In this document: positions 7,614-16,962 of the stretch, in pieces
Position numbering within the stretch: position 1 is the first letter of the stretch
Layout: each line of letters starts with the position of its first letter
NCBI RefSeq assembly: GCF_018687095.1
Contig: NZ_CP061286.1
Span: 1,687,221 to 1,751,220 of the forward strand
Direction of reading: 5' to 3'
Length of the DNA stretch: 64,000 nt
Origin: Polynucleobacter sp. MWH-UH25E
GTDB lineage: Bacteria > Pseudomonadota > Gammaproteobacteria > Burkholderiales > Burkholderiaceae
Made by a program: the position numbers and the translations under genes
Notes under the pieces: model-generated
Databases searched by the model: none
The model's input: the letters and a program-made list of their open reading frames with translations, nothing else
Told to the model about the DNA's origin: nothing

Positions 7614-9364
7614 GAGGCAGTCTCCGAATTGGAGATTGCAATACTCAACTGCTTAATCGCCTGTGCGGTACTTAAATCGCGAAACTCAAAGCCCCCTCCC
7701 TGGCTAGCGCAAATCAATCCGGAGCTTGTCAGCTCTTGAATGCACGCTTGAACTTTATGATGTGGCTCATTCATTTGACTCAGAATAGTCAGCATCGGCG
7801 TTTCAAGATCACTCGCCGCTCGAATTACCAGCTCTCGAGATAATGAATTGAGGCCATCTAGCAAAGCACGAAAATCGACTTGTATTCCCTCGGGCAATTG
7901 ATCAAGTCTTGGCATTTGTAAATTAAATACTCGTGAAAACGGCGCTATATTGGGTTTTGGCCCCAATATACGAACACTAATCTGTGCCGACCCTTGATCT
8001 TGCATATTCGCGGCAACAATCATGATTTGACGTGAGGCTAAACGATCGATTCCCGCTTCACCAATCACCGACTTAAATACATCTAGGGCCTTCATGCCAT
8101 AGACCAAAACCGCTAGGGGGCTCGCTTTTGAAATCTCGGCCAATAAACCAGCAATTCTTTCGCCTTGTGAGGGATAAATCTTTTCTGAGAGTGAGAGGAG
8201 CTCGCTAAACTGCATTTCGATCTGAGAAGTAAAGCTGGCTAATGCCCGATCCCGACGATGAGAACCTGGGGTTCTCAATTTCAGAATTTGAAAGTTCTTT
8301 TTGACAACCACACTCGCGACAGAATCAATTAGCAGTGTTGCGGCTGCAGGAGGCCAAGACTCGACCGAGATCCATTGTGCCAAGCCACTGTTAATAGCTT
8401 CAAAGGCATTGTCCAAGAACGGTAATCCGCCCCATTTAGCAGCCGAGTCATACAGCATTGATCTGTTTTGCCCAACCACCACAATTGGGCCAACATCCTT
8501 GACCACCAATTTTTTATTGCCCTCTTTGGATTTGATTTCCATCCAAGCACCACTCATCGGGGCGATTTTTTTTGTTAATAGATCAGATAGTGGCATTTTT
8601 AAAGCCATGGCGTGATGCGCCAAGGTTTCTGCTTTACGAAAGGCTTCAGCACCATAGAGTTCAGTTGCCCTTTCAGAAACTACCTCGGTGTGTGATGCAA
8701 GTCCAATCCCAAGTAAGGCCATAGGAGGATTTTTTTTACTGACTTGACTGACACTGGTTTTTTGATAGTGTTCTGCCCAAGACTGCAAATACTGAGCCAA
8801 GAAAACCGCTCGGTCGGCGTCATCCAGATGGGCATAAGGATGCCCAAACCAAATTACCGATCCTCCGCCAGGCAGAAAGCTCGCTTGCCCATCCAATGCG
8901 CCTGCTAATTTTTCGATCGTTTCTCGCAGTGATTTGAGAAATTGATCGCGCATGGAAATCGCACTGGGCTTCAGTTCGCCAAGCTCAGCAATCGATACCG
9001 CTACAGCCGAAACTAAGCGCCAAGAATAACCTTCATCTGCTTTTGCAGTGGTCTTGGTTGCACTCTTTCCAGCTCTTGCTTTGGTGTTGCCGCGTTTAGT
9101 AGTATTTTCAAGTACATTTGGCTTAAAAATCTGAGAAGCTGCAATCACTGCCTTAGCACGACTATTAACCCCCAATTTTCTGAAGAGCACAAACAAGTGT
9201 TGCTTGACCGTGCCTGACTCAATCTTCAGTTCCTCGGCGATTTCTTTATTGCTTTTTCCTTCGACCAATAAATCGAGCAGCTCGCGCTGACGAGCAGACA
9301 AAGAAAGGCCTTGAGAGGCCTCTCTTTTAATCGTTGTTGAGGCGACGGTTTGCGTCCTCATCAT
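7610..9364 (-). CDS. LuxR-type HTH regulator fused to a degenerate nucleotide-cyclase-like domain
   Basis: 584 residues. The LuxR/GerE HTH is at the N-terminus (about 19-80: LSARQRELLDLL, SNKEIAEEL, GTVKQHLFVLFRKLGV), unlike most LuxR proteins, where it is C-terminal. After a Lys/Ala/Thr linker, residues 113-290 follow the class III cyclase pattern (LVSAVAVSIAELGEL, PGGGSVIWFG, GIGLASHTEVV) but lack both metal-binding Asp residues, so it is probably a sensor or dead cyclase. The remaining C-terminal ~290 residues, ending in a winged-helix-like segment, are unassigned. Two ATGs are possible (9364, 9361), with AAGAG upstream. It lies 25 bases after the HlyD gene and overlaps the protease gene, so it likely autoregulates the operon that contains it (inference). 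Confidence 0.78.
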   Translation of the reverse strand: MMRTQTVASTTIKREASQGLSLSARQRELLDLLVEGKSNKEIAEELKIESGTVKQHLFVLFRKLGVNSRAKAVIAASQIFKPNVLENTTKRGNTKARAGKSATKTTAKADEGYSWRLVSAVAVSIAELGELKPSAISMRDQFLKSLRETIEKLAGALDGQASFLPGGGSVIWFGHPYAHLDDADRAVFLAQYLQSWAEHYQKTSVSQVSKKNPPMALLGIGLASHTEVVSERATELYGAEAFRKAETLAHHAMALKMPLSDLLTKKIAPMSGAWMEIKSKEGNKKLVVKDVGPIVVVGQNRSMLYDSAAKWGGLPFLDNAFEAINSGLAQWISVESWPPAAATLLIDSVASVVVKKNFQILKLRTPGSHRRDRALASFTSQIEMQFSELLSLSEKIYPSQGERIAGLLAEISKASPLAVLVYGMKALDVFKSVIGEAGIDRLASRQIMIVAANMQDQGSAQISVRILGPKPNIAPFSRVFNLQMPRLDQLPEGIQVDFRALLDGLNSLSRELVIRAASDLETPMLTILSQMNEPHHKVQACIQELTSSGLICASQGGGFEFRDLSTAQAIKQLSIAISNSETAS

Positions 9365-9389
9365 ATGCTCTTAATCAGCGTTTACCAAA

Positions 9390-10607
9390 TCAACGTTCCC
9401 GCATACCCTGCTTAAATGCAACGTAGATTGGACGCAACAAGTAACGCAATACAGACTGACGATCTGTCATGATGTCAGCTTGCACAGTCATACCCGGATC
9501 AATACGCTTATTCATATCATCGCCCACATAACTTTGAGGAAGACTAACAATCACTTTGAAATAAGGCTGTTGTTTCTCATCCAAAGTACTAAATGAGGAA
9601 ACCATAGACACCTTACCCTCGATCGTGCCGTAGCGCATAAAGTCAAACGTGCCGATCTTGAGGCGCACTGGTTGACCCACTTTCACAAAGCCAATGTCAG
9701 TGGGAAGCACGCGAACCTCGGCATGCATTTTTCCATCCAATGGAATCACGTTCATCAGGGTTGCGCCTGGAGGAATGACGCCACCAATCGTACGGAACTT
9801 GAGATCCTGCACCACACCATCAACCGGAGATAGAACATCTACCCGAGTTAAGCGGTCTTGCAACTTTGTCATTTGCTCTTCGGTTTGGGCCAGTTCATTC
9901 GCGGCTGCATTGAGCTCATCCATATTGGTACGGCGATACCGCAGCAACTCGGCTTGAGCGCCACTTAGGTTGCGCTGAGCATCCAATGCTTGAACCCGGG
10001 TATTGAGTTTTTCTTTCGCCAAATCACCACGAATAGCACTCACCTCAGAAAAGATCTTGATTTCATTTTGCAACTGGGTGAGCTGATCTTTTTGAGTTTT
10101 TAGGGTGAATTCTTGTTCAGTCACCAGTTGCTTATATTCATCGGGCACTTTTGAGAAATCAGCAGGTCGATCGCCTAGCAATGCACGCAAACGTTCTACC
10201 CGAGTAAAAAGACCCCAATACTTTGCCGCAAGGGTTTGGTACTCGGCACCAGCTTCAGTGGAATTGAGGCGCATCAGCACTTGTCCCTCATGCACCGATT
10301 GACCATCAACCACATCAATGGTGGCAATTCTTCCGCCGTCAACGTGCTGAATGACTTTAACCGCCTGAATCGGCATGATTTGCCCTGGAGCAATCGCCAC
10401 CACATCCAAAGTGGCAAAAATGGCCCACAGGAAAAAGATGCCCAAGGCATAGCAAACCAACTTCACCGTGGTTTTCATATAGGCGGGTGGCGCTGCCTCT
10501 TCAAGCAAGATTGCCTTAGCAACATAATTATCGGTGCGATCACCAAGAGTCAGCCGCGGCTGACTCTTTGATTGATCATCAGATGGCAAGGTAGGTAGTG
10601 TGCTCAT
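9390..10607 (-). CDS. HlyD-family type I secretion periplasmic adaptor
   Basis: 405 residues. A short cytoplasmic N-terminus precedes one membrane segment (about 46-70). A biotinyl-lipoyl-like half follows (VIQHVDGGRIATIDVVDGQSVHEGQVL), then a coiled-coil hairpin of about 100 residues, the second lipoyl half (VLSPVDGVVQDLKFRTIGGVIPPG) and a beta-barrel domain ending in the family-typical MTVQADIMTDRQSVLRYLLRPI. It bridges the inner membrane ABC protein and the TolC-like factor in a type I secretion complex. The gene starts 29 bases after the fused ABC gene. Family assignment is firm; the cargo, the adjacent adhesin, is inferred from linkage. Confidence 0.95.
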   Translation of the reverse strand: MSTLPTLPSDDQSKSQPRLTLGDRTDNYVAKAILLEEAAPPAYMKTTVKLVCYALGIFFLWAIFATLDVVAIAPGQIMPIQAVKVIQHVDGGRIATIDVVDGQSVHEGQVLMRLNSTEAGAEYQTLAAKYWGLFTRVERLRALLGDRPADFSKVPDEYKQLVTEQEFTLKTQKDQLTQLQNEIKIFSEVSAIRGDLAKEKLNTRVQALDAQRNLSGAQAELLRYRRTNMDELNAAANELAQTEEQMTKLQDRLTRVDVLSPVDGVVQDLKFRTIGGVIPPGATLMNVIPLDGKMHAEVRVLPTDIGFVKVGQPVRLKIGTFDFMRYGTIEGKVSMVSSFSTLDEKQQPYFKVIVSLPQSYVGDDMNKRIDPGMTVQADIMTDRQSVLRYLLRPIYVAFKQGMRER

Positions 10608-10636
10608 ATCGGTACTCTTCTCGATGAAATAGTGTC

Positions 10637-13600
10637 TTACGCTGCGGTAGGTTGTTTTAAGAGAACATCGGGTGGTCCTGCAGCCCGCAAGTAACCCTTA
10701 TCTAAAACTAATAATGTGTCGGCCAAACGAATATGACTTGGTCGATGACTGATAAACAAGACGGTTGCTTTACCCTTCAATGCTTTAAGCGTTTCCATAA
10801 ACTTCTGGTCACCGTATTCATCCAAACCGGCACCGGGTTCATCAAACAGCATAATGGGCGCTCGTGTGAGGTAAGCGCGCGCCAAGGATAATTTTTGCTT
10901 CAGACTGGATGGCAATTCATTGGTGTTATCGCCTACCCTGTACTCAATACCCTTTGGCAAGGCCATCACTTGCTCTAATGCGCCCGCCATATCGAGCGCT
11001 TGATAAACCTCGTCGTCACTCGCATCAGGACGAGCTAAACGCAAATTCTGAGCAATCGTGGCGCGGAACAGTTGCGTATCTTGTGGCGCATAGCCAATGG
11101 AGCGCCGTAATTCCATCGGATCCAATTGGCGCAGATCTACGTTATCAATCAAAATTGATCCTGCTTGTGGCTGATACATTCCGAGAATGAGTTTTAAGAG
11201 CGTCGATTTACCGCCACCATTCGGGCCGCTAATCGCGATCAACTCACCCGGATTAACTCTGAACTCCACACCAATCAAGGCTGGGTCGACATTCATGGAG
11301 TAACGGAATGAGACACGAGCAAATTCGAGTGCGCCCTCAAGGCCACGAGAAACCAATGAAGTTGCCGTCTCTTGACGCTCTCCCTGAATCTTCATCAAGC
11401 TATCGATTTGACGGGTCGCACTGCGTACACGCTCAATACGGGTCATATTGGTAAAGACGGTTTGAATTGGACTTAACACGCGCCACATGAGAAGCATCGA
11501 AGCAATCAAACCACCAGCTGAAACTGTTTGCATTAAAACTGCAGGCACTGTTGCCGAAACAATCATTAATGCCGATAGCATCATCACAAAATAGGATACC
11601 GCCACTAATAAAGAAGAGACTTGCTCTGCCTTGTAAGAAGCCATCGTAGCGTTGGCGGAGATCTCCCTAAAGCGCTCCAACCAAAGTTGCTGAGCGCCAC
11701 ACTCACGAATGATGCGCATCTTACTTACCATCTCCACGATAAATTCATTGCGCTTGGTAACCGCCCTACTTACTGCCGCAACTCGATCGTGAGTTAAACC
11801 AGAAAATATCCAATAAAGCAACGCATACACCACCACCATGATTGCAAAGATCAATAGTGAAATTGGGTTCATGATGGACAGCGCAATTAAAAATACGAGG
11901 GTTGCGGGAGATTCCAAGATGGTAGAGGCTAAGGGCCCTGTAAATAAATCACGAATAGCTTCAAAACTTTGCAGGCGTGAGGTTTGAGAGCCCACTGAAG
12001 CACGCTCGGTATAAGCAGGGGACATTTTCAACACTTGCTGCAAAATAGTTGCGCCGAACAAGTATTCAATACGGCCTGATATGTAAGCCAAAATACGAGC
12101 ACGATGACGCATAAAAAAGTAACCAGCACCAAGGCCAATCGTTGCGCCAATCGTCAAATACAACAACGTATCTTTTGCGCCCGATGGGATCACCGTGCTA
12201 TAGACAATCGACAAAAATAATGGGCCTGACATCATGACCAAGCCCGATACGAGCGCAGATAAAGTGGCCTGACCAATCAATGGGCTAAATCGCAGCAACA
12301 CTCTACCCACCCACGAACGCGTGTCATTCACATTGATTTCAGCCTGCTCGTAGAAAAATGCTCGGCCAGAAATATTGAGATTAGGCTCCATGCGAGCCTC
12401 TCCAGTAGCAGTGTCTCCCACGCGCATTTGACTACCTAAACGCCCCATGGCGATAAACGCCATTCCGCTATCTGGAACGAACAAGCATGGCAATGAACGA
12501 GGCTCAAGCATGCCAAGGGTGCACTTCACTTCATTGGTGCGATAACCCATCTGCGACATCGCATTATGAAAGCTTGTTAAATCCAAGCTATCGGTGTAGT
12601 ACGGCAATGATTCCGCTACCTCTCGAGCGGTCCCTCGCGCATTCATCAACTTCAACAAAAGTGCTAAGCAGCCTGAAAGGTCAGTTTGTACCTTGAAATT
12701 ATTTTCAATCGTTTCATGGGTATGGTTCCAACGATTGTCATCTACTCCACCGCCCTTAAATGGTGAATCAAAAAATTCTTCCTTAGGTATAGCGCGGTAT
12801 TGAGGCGTCGAACCAACGAAAACAGGATCCTTAGCAGAGTACTGTGCTGAACTTGCCTCATGAATCGAACTTACTTTATTCGGTTCCACTTCATGCAAAT
12901 TACCGTCTTGTAAATACAAAGTACGATCAGCTAAACGCAAAAACGATGGGCGCTGAGAAACTAGAACCACAGTCACCTTGCCGCGTACCGCCTCCATAAA
13001 CTTCAAGAAGGTAGCATCGCCGTCAGAGTCCATGACAGATGTAGCATCATCAAACAAAACAATATTCGGTTGATTGGAGAGTGCACGCACAATCGCGATA
13101 CGTTGACGATATCCAGGCGGCATGGCATCTGCAGCCGTATCCCCAACAGGAGAATCCCAGCCTCGCGGCATTTTTGCCACGAAATCACCTAAGCCCAGCA
13201 TTTTTGCGGTCAGCAAAGCGCGCTCAACCCGATTGGGTTCAAACACACTGACGTTATCGAGTAACGAACCCTCAAACATCATGGCTTTTTGCGGCAGATA
13301 GGCCACGTGCTCGCTTAGCCTATCCAAGGGGATCTCTTTAAGATCCGAACCATCAATCAAAACTTTTCCTTGTACTGGCTGCAAAACTCCAGCCATGAGC
13401 TGCAACAAGGTACTGCGTCCTGAACCTGAATCCCCTTTAATCGCTAAAAATTCCCCAGGTTCAATAGTTAAATTCAATCCAGAGAATAGCTCTGTTTTGC
13501 TACCCGGGAATTGGTAATGCACATTTTCTAATTGCAATTTAGCCGACTGTAGAGGACGGTTTGCTAATTCCACAGCGCCCTCTTGGCTAGCCACCTTTGC

Positions 13601-14935
13601 GGGCAAACCCTCTTGCATCAGAGTAAGCGCAAGGTTATCGCGCAACACCTCATCTTGCTGATACTTCGCCCACATGCCACCTAAGCGTTGTAAGGGTGCG
13701 AGCGCGCGCATACCCAGCAAAATACAAGCCGCCAATTCACCATTGGTTAGATGATGGGTGATCACCAACCAAGCACCCAAAGCCACTATCAACATATTCA
13801 TCATGGGTGAGAAAATATTGCCAATGCCTGCCGACATATCTAGCGCATAGGTCACGCGAGACATTAAGCGCGCGCAATTTTCTTGTAAGCGCTCATAACG
13901 ACGCAACATTAAAGATTCCATCGTCATGGACTTTAAGGTGTGGACGTTGCTCAGCGTTTCATTGAGAAAATTCGCGCGGCGCAGGTCCCCTTGCTTTTGA
14001 TCTTTAATCAAAATCGGGTCTTCGCGACCATTTTTCCAAGTGATAAAAACAAAAACCGCATAGCCTGCGGTGAGCAATAAACCAACCCAAGGACTCAAAA
14101 TGAACACAATCAGCACATACAACAAAGTAAATGGTAAATCCATCAACTGCTGAAAGGTTTGACCAGAATAGTGGTACTTCAAAGATGACACAGATTTGTA
14201 GTCATCCATCACCGTTCCTGTGCCTTTACGCTCAAAGTCATGCAAAGGTTCGGCGAGAGCACGCTCTGTAACTGCCAACATAGCCTTATGCTCAAAGCGC
14301 GCAGAGATCCAAGCGGTGGTATACGATCGCACCGCTCTCATTACAGACTCCAGTGCTACCGCCACGCCAACCGCTACGGCAATTAAAGCCAAGGTCTCTA
14401 AAGATTGATGCGGCAAGATTCGGTCATACAACTGCAACATCAACAATGGAAATGCTAAGGCCAGCAAGTTAATGACAATGCTCGAAGCAATAATCGTCGT
14501 GCGCTCGCCCGCAAATGGCGAAAGGTCGCCGACAGTCTTTTGTTTGGCGGTCGGATTACGAAATTGACGAATTCGCTCTTGCAGCTTATCAATATCTGCC
14601 CTAAAAGCATTCCACTCGATAGAGGAAGACTGAAGAGCTTTTTGATAATGCTCCTTCACAAGCGGAATCCAAAAACTTGGATGAGCTTTTTGCAGGCAAT
14701 TGATCGCAAATTGCTTATTAGCCTGCGGAGCAGCGGCCGAACGATCCTCAAGGTTAATTTTTGCACCACGGATGCGCATTAAAACTAGATCAAAGTCATA
14801 TCGAATCTGCTTATAAAGCGCTCTTGCCAAGGTCTCGAATAAAACTACCACCCAACCCATTAAAGCCAATATCTTATTAACTGCTTTTTTGATTGAATGA
14901 CCGACTTGCGACATCCATTTTTTAAAATCATTCAT
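10637..14935 (-). CDS. Fused double type I secretion ABC transporter ATPase/permease with one degenerate nucleotide-binding domain
   Basis: 1432 residues, about twice the normal length: two complete exporter halves in one chain. Half 1 has an atypical ~130-residue N-terminus, membrane segments (about 147-410) and NBD1 (about 465-690). Half 2 has a C39-like, apparently non-catalytic domain (about 745-835), membrane segments (about 875-1160) and NBD2 (about 1200-1425). NBD1 deviates at every catalytic position: Walker A GDSGSGRST (Lys to Arg507), Walker B IVLFDD (Glu to Asp630) and H-loop VSQRP (His to Gln661), with signature MPPGYRQ. NBD2 keeps GPNGGGKST (Lys1243), LFDEP (Glu1366) and ISHRP (His1397), but its signature is LPSSLKQ. 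This matches the one-active, one-degenerate-site pattern of heterodimeric exporters. It sits between the TolC-like and HlyD genes. Confidence 0.93.
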   Translation of the reverse strand: MNDFKKWMSQVGHSIKKAVNKILALMGWVVVLFETLARALYKQIRYDFDLVLMRIRGAKINLEDRSAAAPQANKQFAINCLQKAHPSFWIPLVKEHYQKALQSSSIEWNAFRADIDKLQERIRQFRNPTAKQKTVGDLSPFAGERTTIIASSIVINLLALAFPLLMLQLYDRILPHQSLETLALIAVAVGVAVALESVMRAVRSYTTAWISARFEHKAMLAVTERALAEPLHDFERKGTGTVMDDYKSVSSLKYHYSGQTFQQLMDLPFTLLYVLIVFILSPWVGLLLTAGYAVFVFITWKNGREDPILIKDQKQGDLRRANFLNETLSNVHTLKSMTMESLMLRRYERLQENCARLMSRVTYALDMSAGIGNIFSPMMNMLIVALGAWLVITHHLTNGELAACILLGMRALAPLQRLGGMWAKYQQDEVLRDNLALTLMQEGLPAKVASQEGAVELANRPLQSAKLQLENVHYQFPGSKTELFSGLNLTIEPGEFLAIKGDSGSGRSTLLQLMAGVLQPVQGKVLIDGSDLKEIPLDRLSEHVAYLPQKAMMFEGSLLDNVSVFEPNRVERALLTAKMLGLGDFVAKMPRGWDSPVGDTAADAMPPGYRQRIAIVRALSNQPNIVLFDDATSVMDSDGDATFLKFMEAVRGKVTVVLVSQRPSFLRLADRTLYLQDGNLHEVEPNKVSSIHEASSAQYSAKDPVFVGSTPQYRAIPKEEFFDSPFKGGGVDDNRWNHTHETIENNFKVQTDLSGCLALLLKLMNARGTAREVAESLPYYTDSLDLTSFHNAMSQMGYRTNEVKCTLGMLEPRSLPCLFVPDSGMAFIAMGRLGSQMRVGDTATGEARMEPNLNISGRAFFYEQAEINVNDTRSWVGRVLLRFSPLIGQATLSALVSGLVMMSGPLFLSIVYSTVIPSGAKDTLLYLTIGATIGLGAGYFFMRHRARILAYISGRIEYLFGATILQQVLKMSPAYTERASVGSQTSRLQSFEAIRDLFTGPLASTILESPATLVFLIALSIMNPISLLIFAIMVVVYALLYWIFSGLTHDRVAAVSRAVTKRNEFIVEMVSKMRIIRECGAQQLWLERFREISANATMASYKAEQVSSLLVAVSYFVMMLSALMIVSATVPAVLMQTVSAGGLIASMLLMWRVLSPIQTVFTNMTRIERVRSATRQIDSLMKIQGERQETATSLVSRGLEGALEFARVSFRYSMNVDPALIGVEFRVNPGELIAISGPNGGGKSTLLKLILGMYQPQAGSILIDNVDLRQLDPMELRRSIGYAPQDTQLFRATIAQNLRLARPDASDDEVYQALDMAGALEQVMALPKGIEYRVGDNTNELPSSLKQKLSLARAYLTRAPIMLFDEPGAGLDEYGDQKFMETLKALKGKATVLFISHRPSHIRLADTLLVLDKGYLRAAGPPDVLLKQPTAA

Positions 14936-14970
14936 AGCTTATTTCGCCTCAATGGGGTTCATTCGATGAT

Positions 14971-16689
14971 TTATTTGGTTTCTTGAGGGGTTGTTGTAGA
15001 CCCCCCAGTATTAGTTGAGTTGGTGTTGACTTGGTTGAATGGTTGCTCGGGCGACTTGAGGGGTTTCTGATTGAGAGATACGCCTCCAGTACCTTCGTAC
15101 ATAGGCTGGCCTGCTTTATTCACACCTACTGCTGGCTTTTTAGAGAAATCAGAGTCTGCCTTAGCCGCAGCATCTGCCCAGCGCGCATCAGCGGCAGGTA
15201 ATTTTCCTCCGCCCAAGCACGGATCGTTATCTAATTTTGTGCCGCCACCAATTGCCTTAAACAGGCCGACCGATGCTGCCAGTTGATCATTTCGGGCGCT
15301 AATTGCAGAGTCCTCCGCTGCGAGAACGGTTCTTTGAATCTCATATAACTGCACAAAATCCATTCCACCACGCTCAACGACCTTAGCGCTCATCGTTGCT
15401 AGTAATTGAGCGCGATTACGTGACTCATTTAATGCTTCATATTGTTTTGCAGTAAGAGTGACTCCCGCAAGACCATCCTCGACATCGCGCAAAGATGCCA
15501 GCACGGTGTTTGCATAAGCCTCGAGCAACTCCACATTTTTAGCGCTTGCTACCTGAATTTCCGCCCTTCTTCGACCGCCATCAAATACGTTTTGCACCAA
15601 GTTAGTCGTCACGTTATAAAACAAGCTTTGCGGCATCGTCAGTGTGGATAGAAGGAAACTTCCATAACCACCACCACCGGTTAGAGCAAAGGTAGGAAGT
15701 AAATTCGCACGCGCTGCATATAAATCTGCTTTTGAGGATTCCAATGCGGCCTCAGCCCTACGAATGTCTGGTCTTCGACATAAGAGATCGGACGGTAAAC
15801 CAGGCTCTACTTGTGGAACCTTAACGTCCCGAAGAGACTTGCCTTTAATTTTCAGAGTAGAAGGAGTTCTACCAACCAAAGCGGCAAGGCGATTGAACGC
15901 GCGTTCACGTTGCAACTTAAGATTGGTTACCAACGCATCTGTGTTGGTTTGCAAAATTAACTGCTGAGATAAATCAATAATAGTGGCATCGCCACGATCA
16001 ACTCTACGTTCAAGACCCCTGCCGACGGTACGTATGGCCTCCAGATTTCTCTCGCCAACCGCAATGCGCTCATCTAGTGATAACACCTGAAAATACACAG
16101 TAGCCGTATCGCCGACCAAACTTAGTGCAACTGCCTGACGGTTGTATTCGCTAGCCAACGCCTGTGAAAATGCCGATTGCGTGTTAAACCCTTTTTTACC
16201 CCAGAGGTCGACTTCATAATTGGCTAATAGCCCCACTTGCCAAACAGGTTGACTGCCCCATTGCGCAGTTGTAGGGGCGTAACCAGGCCCCAAGCCAGGA
16301 GCTTGGTTTTTATAACTACCAGTAGCATCAATCGTCGGCGACTCATTAGCCTTCACGACATCTGCTTGCGCGCGAGTTTGAGCCACGCGTGCAACTGCAA
16401 TTCTCAAATCATAGTTATTGGTTAAGGCTGTATCGACTAAACCATTGAGCTCTTCGCTTTCAAACTCGGTCCACCACATTTCTTTTGGACGTGGAAGTTG
16501 GGCCTCGATAGGTGGTGTTTTGTAAGAGTTCGGCATCCATCGAACGTACTCTGGCCCATTCGGCGCATCCCCTTCATTCACAATCGGCGAGGTACAGCCT
16601 GCCAGCACCAAAGCACAGCACGCCACATGAATCGGCAGACGCACCAAATGCAATCTTTTGCCTGACGTAGGACCAGAAATTCGAATCAT
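14971..16689 (-). CDS. NodT-family outer membrane factor lipoprotein (TolC-like)
   Basis: 572 residues. The N-terminus ends in a lipobox (LAGC, Cys32), so it is probably a lipoprotein. Two outer membrane efflux protein repeats follow, with family motifs such as MWWTEFESEELNGLVDTAL, YEVDLWGKKG and LPSDLLCRRPDIRRAEAAL, the last being a hallmark of NodT/OprM proteins. A Pro/Asn/Thr/Gln-rich tail (about 500-572) exceeds the usual family length. It is the first gene of the adhesin operon and provides the outer membrane channel for the type I complex. The promoter should lie in 16690-16962. NodT-type factors usually serve RND pumps, so use with an HlyD/ABC pair rests on gene context. Confidence 0.92.
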   Translation of the reverse strand: MIRISGPTSGKRLHLVRLPIHVACCALVLAGCTSPIVNEGDAPNGPEYVRWMPNSYKTPPIEAQLPRPKEMWWTEFESEELNGLVDTALTNNYDLRIAVARVAQTRAQADVVKANESPTIDATGSYKNQAPGLGPGYAPTTAQWGSQPVWQVGLLANYEVDLWGKKGFNTQSAFSQALASEYNRQAVALSLVGDTATVYFQVLSLDERIAVGERNLEAIRTVGRGLERRVDRGDATIIDLSQQLILQTNTDALVTNLKLQRERAFNRLAALVGRTPSTLKIKGKSLRDVKVPQVEPGLPSDLLCRRPDIRRAEAALESSKADLYAARANLLPTFALTGGGGYGSFLLSTLTMPQSLFYNVTTNLVQNVFDGGRRRAEIQVASAKNVELLEAYANTVLASLRDVEDGLAGVTLTAKQYEALNESRNRAQLLATMSAKVVERGGMDFVQLYEIQRTVLAAEDSAISARNDQLAASVGLFKAIGGGTKLDNDPCLGGGKLPAADARWADAAAKADSDFSKKPAVGVNKAGQPMYEGTGGVSLNQKPLKSPEQPFNQVNTNSTNTGGSTTTPQETK

Positions 16690-16811
16690 AAAGACTACTT
16701 ATTAGAATAAATTTATTGTTTTAAAATTAATTCGTTGCACCCCATAGCTAAACTAATTGTTCTAACTAGGGAAGTCTGTATTAGATTCGATATATAACTA
16801 AATTCATAGAG

Positions 16812-16826
16812 TAGATGTTGCATCTA
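16812..16826. promoter_or_regulatory. Dyad TAGATG-N3-CATCTA in the divergent promoter region
   Basis: Perfect 6-bp inverted arms around TTG, between the adhesin/secretion operon (minus) and the HD-GYP gene (plus). The size and position suit an operator for a dimeric regulator, possibly the LuxR-type protein of the operon. The binding protein is inferred. Confidence 0.4.
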
Positions 16827-16859
16827 AATCACAATACTTAAGTACTATTATTTATATAA

Positions 16860-16885
16860 ATTAATAGTATATATATACTATTAAT
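16860..16885. promoter_or_regulatory. 26-bp perfect AT palindrome with repeated ACTATTA heptamers
   Basis: A perfect palindrome centred at 16872/16873 in the AT-rich spacer between the two divergent transcription units. Its arms contain TAATAGT and ACTATTA; a further ACTATTA lies at 16844-16850, giving three copies of the heptamer within 40 bases. A 10-bp palindrome, TACTTAAGTA, is at 16835-16844. The rest of 16690-16962 shows no gene and is likely promoter sequence for both directions; no single -35/-10 pair stands out. Confidence 0.45.
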
Positions 16886-16962
16886 AAGTTGGTTTATAAG
16901 AAACAATGAACAACTAACAAAACATAAGTGCAACGCGCCATTCCTCCTATTAGAATGCCGTA

